Assembly: GCA_023431215.1 (NCBI GenBank)
Contig: JAEYXR010000122.1
Span: 1 to 54,503, forward strand
DNA length: 54,503 nt
Direction of reading: 5' to 3'
Source of the DNA: Bacillota bacterium
GTDB taxonomy: Bacteria > Bacillota > Clostridia > Oscillospirales > Ruminococcaceae
The notes beneath the pieces are model-generated. The model saw only the letters and a program-made list of their open reading frames with translations. It ran no database searches and was not told the DNA's origin. Below are positions 53,209 to 54,503 of the stretch, piece after piece (positions within the stretch are counted from its first letter, which is position 1; each line of letters starts with the position of its first letter). The translations under genes were made by a program, and so were the position numbers.

Positions 53209-53342
53209 AGGGCGATTCTTTTGCTTCGCTCACTACCGCCCTTCAATACAAATCATCTTATCATTTCTCTGCTTCATGTGGTAAGATGGGCGCTTTCATA
53301 CTAAATTTGTGCCGATGCGAAGCGGCGGAAGGGATGATTTCT
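53209..53342 (+). promoter_or_regulatory. speE leader element (shared with speD)
   Basis: Two hairpins, 53209-53214 with 53237-53242 (loop TTTTGCTTCGCT) and 53254-53263 with 53279-53288 (loop with TGCTTC), precede the block TTTGTGCCGATGCGAAGCGG plus CGGAA (53306-53330). It differs from the speD block at two of 25 positions and also ends 12 nt before the start codon. GCTTCGC in the first loop (53223-53229) can pair with GCGAAGC (53317-53323). Confidence 0.6.
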
Positions 53343-54194
53343 ATGGATGATTTATGGTATAGCGAATATCATACGCCATCGGTACGGTTTTCCATTAAGG
53401 TAAACAGTCAGCTTCACCATGAAAAGAGCGAGTATCAAACCATCTCGGTGTTTGATTCGGTAGAGTTTGGGCGTTTCTTGACTCTGGACGGTGTGATGAT
53501 GCTGACCCAGAGGGATGAATTTATCTATCACGAAATGATTACCCATCCGGCTTTTGCCGTTAACCCGCATATCCAGCGTGTTCTGGTCATTGGCGCGGGG
53601 GATGGAGGCGTGGCTCGGGAGCTGGTAAAGTATAGCGACATTTTGCAAATTGATGTGGTGGAAATTGACCTGCGTGTGGTGGAGGTGAGCAAACAATATC
53701 TTCCCCAGACAGCCTGTGGCTTTGATGACCCGCGGGTGCAGCTTTACTTTGAGGATGGGCTAAAATTTGTCCGCCGCAAAGAAAATGCCTATGACCTGAT
53801 TGTTGTGGACTCCACCGACCCCTTTGGCCCCGGCGAGGTACTGTTTACGCGGGAGTTTTATGGCAACTGCTATCAGGCCCTTACAGACAAGGGCATTTTG
53901 ATTAACCAGCACGAAAGCCCTTTTTATGCAGGTGATGCAAAAGAGATGCAGCAGGCACACCGTCGTATAGCTCAGGTGTTTCCCATAAGCCGGGTTTATC
54001 AGGCACATATTCCCACCTATCCCTCGGGGCACTGGCTGTTTGGCTTTGCCTCCAAGGGCCCCCAGCCAACAAAAGACATACAGGCGGAGCGCTGGAACAG
54101 TTTGGGTATTGTTACCCGGTATTACAATACGGAGCTTCACCAAGGCGCCTTTTGCCTACCCAACTATGTAAAGGAGCAGCTAAACCATGGATAA
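53343..54194 (+). CDS. speE: Spermidine synthase
   Basis: A 283-residue polyamine aminopropyltransferase. It has the N-terminal beta domain (DLWYSEYHTPSVRFSIKV), the nucleotide-binding GAGDGGVARELVKY, the acidic VVEIDLRVVEVS, and the catalytic VVDSTDPFGPGEVLF. It transfers the aminopropyl group from decarboxylated AdoMet to putrescine. The ATG at 53343 has AAGGGATGA upstream; an extended frame from 53286 lies in the leader element. It overlaps the next gene by 8 nt. Confidence 0.95.
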   Translation: MDDLWYSEYHTPSVRFSIKVNSQLHHEKSEYQTISVFDSVEFGRFLTLDGVMMLTQRDEFIYHEMITHPAFAVNPHIQRVLVIGAGDGGVARELVKYSDILQIDVVEIDLRVVEVSKQYLPQTACGFDDPRVQLYFEDGLKFVRRKENAYDLIVVDSTDPFGPGEVLFTREFYGNCYQALTDKGILINQHESPFYAGDAKEMQQAHRRIAQVFPISRVYQAHIPTYPSGHWLFGFASKGPQPTKDIQAERWNSLGIVTRYYNTELHQGAFCLPNYVKEQLNHG

Positions 54195-54503
54195 AAATAT
54201 ACAGACCTTTTTAGGGTGTACTGCTGATTATGAAAGCGCCGATGCAGTGTTGTTTGGTGCGCCCTTTGACGGTACCACCTCTTTTCGGCCGGGCACACGG
54301 TTTGGCCCGTCGGCAATCCGCAGCGAGTCCTTTGGTATAGAAACCTATTCACCCTACTGCGACAGGGATTTGACCCATTGCAGTGTTTTTGACGGCGGAG
54401 ATTTGGAGTTGCCTTTTGGCAACACACAAAGGGTTTTGGAGCAGATACAGGAGTATACCCAAAGGCTTTTGGCAGACAACAAACGTTTCGTCATGCTGGG
54501 CGG
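54187..54503 (+). CDS. speB: Agmatinase (partial, runs off the window)
   Basis: The first 105 codons of a ureohydrolase: MDKNIQTFLGCTADYESADA, then VLFGAPFDGTTSFRPGTRFG and VFDGGDLELPFG, all typical of agmatinase. It would turn agmatine into putrescine and urea, completing the pathway from arginine. It starts inside the speE end, so the two are coupled. The metal-binding part lies beyond the window. Confidence 0.9.
   Translation, partial: MDKNIQTFLGCTADYESADAVLFGAPFDGTTSFRPGTRFGPSAIRSESFGIETYSPYCDRDLTHCSVFDGGDLELPFGNTQRVLEQIQEYTQRLLADNKRFVMLG

Noticed and set aside
53286..53342. In-frame extension of speE through the leader
   Set aside because: It reads the conserved leader block; AAGGGATGA and family length support the start at 53343.
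1..54503. CRISPR arrays, insertion sequences, tRNA genes
   Set aside because: No regularly spaced repeats, transposase-like proteins or tRNA-like cloverleafs were seen.

Overview
The window looks like chromosome from an endospore-forming Gram-positive of the class Clostridia. The reasons are strong AAGGAGG-type ribosome binding sites, sporulation genes (yqfC, yqfD, ylbJ and a large cell-wall amidase), many rho-independent terminators, and abundant TetR, LysR and AraC regulators. I see no rRNA, tRNA, CRISPR array, transposase or phage module. Genes are assigned by protein family from the sequence alone; no database search was run.

Layout. 0.1-1.9 kb: a rhodanese fused to a TtcA-like sulfur-transfer ATPase, and a DUF3892 protein. 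1.9-9.5 kb: a membrane-bound AraC-type regulator divergent from an operon that joins a TRAP-type binding protein to a tripartite tricarboxylate transporter (TctB, TctC, TctA). 9.5-13.3 kb: minus-strand single genes (membrane-anchored protein, GH25 lysozyme, DegV, TspO and an unlisted 58-residue ORF), most with their own terminator. 13.6-15.3 kb: LysR regulator and PduL-type phosphotransacylase. 15.4-21.3 kb: a TetR-controlled unit with an MMPL exporter and a 957-residue lipoprotein-like partner, with three clear operator copies. 21.5-28.8 kb: LysR regulator, then a sporulation cluster (yqfD, yqfC, ylbJ, a Cys-rich small protein, and an amidase fused to a GHL10-like domain). 29.1-31.4 kb: an aconitase-like hydratase. 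31.5-35.4 kb: a 1302-residue GGDEF/GAF/EAL signalling protein. 35.7-42.1 kb: a short-chain dehydrogenase, a small gene broken by an amber codon, and a TetR-controlled ABC efflux operon (ATPase, FtsX-type permease, HlyD-type adaptor). 42.2-44.3 kb: a DUF885 lipoprotein with a long structured leader. 44.4-45.9 kb: a 31-residue hydrophobic peptide, a terminator, and an OFA-type transporter. 46.0-50.1 kb: sigma-54 (rpoN) overlapping a LevR-like sigma-54 activator. 50.4-54.5 kb: a polyamine operon (speD, arginine decarboxylase, speE, speB) preceded by a structured RNA of about 370 nt.

The most promising undescribed material is RNA upstream of the polyamine genes. First, a consensus promoter and an intrinsic terminator bracket about 370 nt containing some ten hairpins and no convincing ORF. 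Second, speD and speE, more than 2 kb apart, carry the same leader element: a 25-nt block matching at 23 positions and ending exactly 12 nt before each start codon. Each is preceded by a similar hairpin whose loop can pair with the block. Together these suggest RNA-level control of spermidine synthesis, possibly a new riboswitch or attenuator. This is inference and needs comparative and experimental support.
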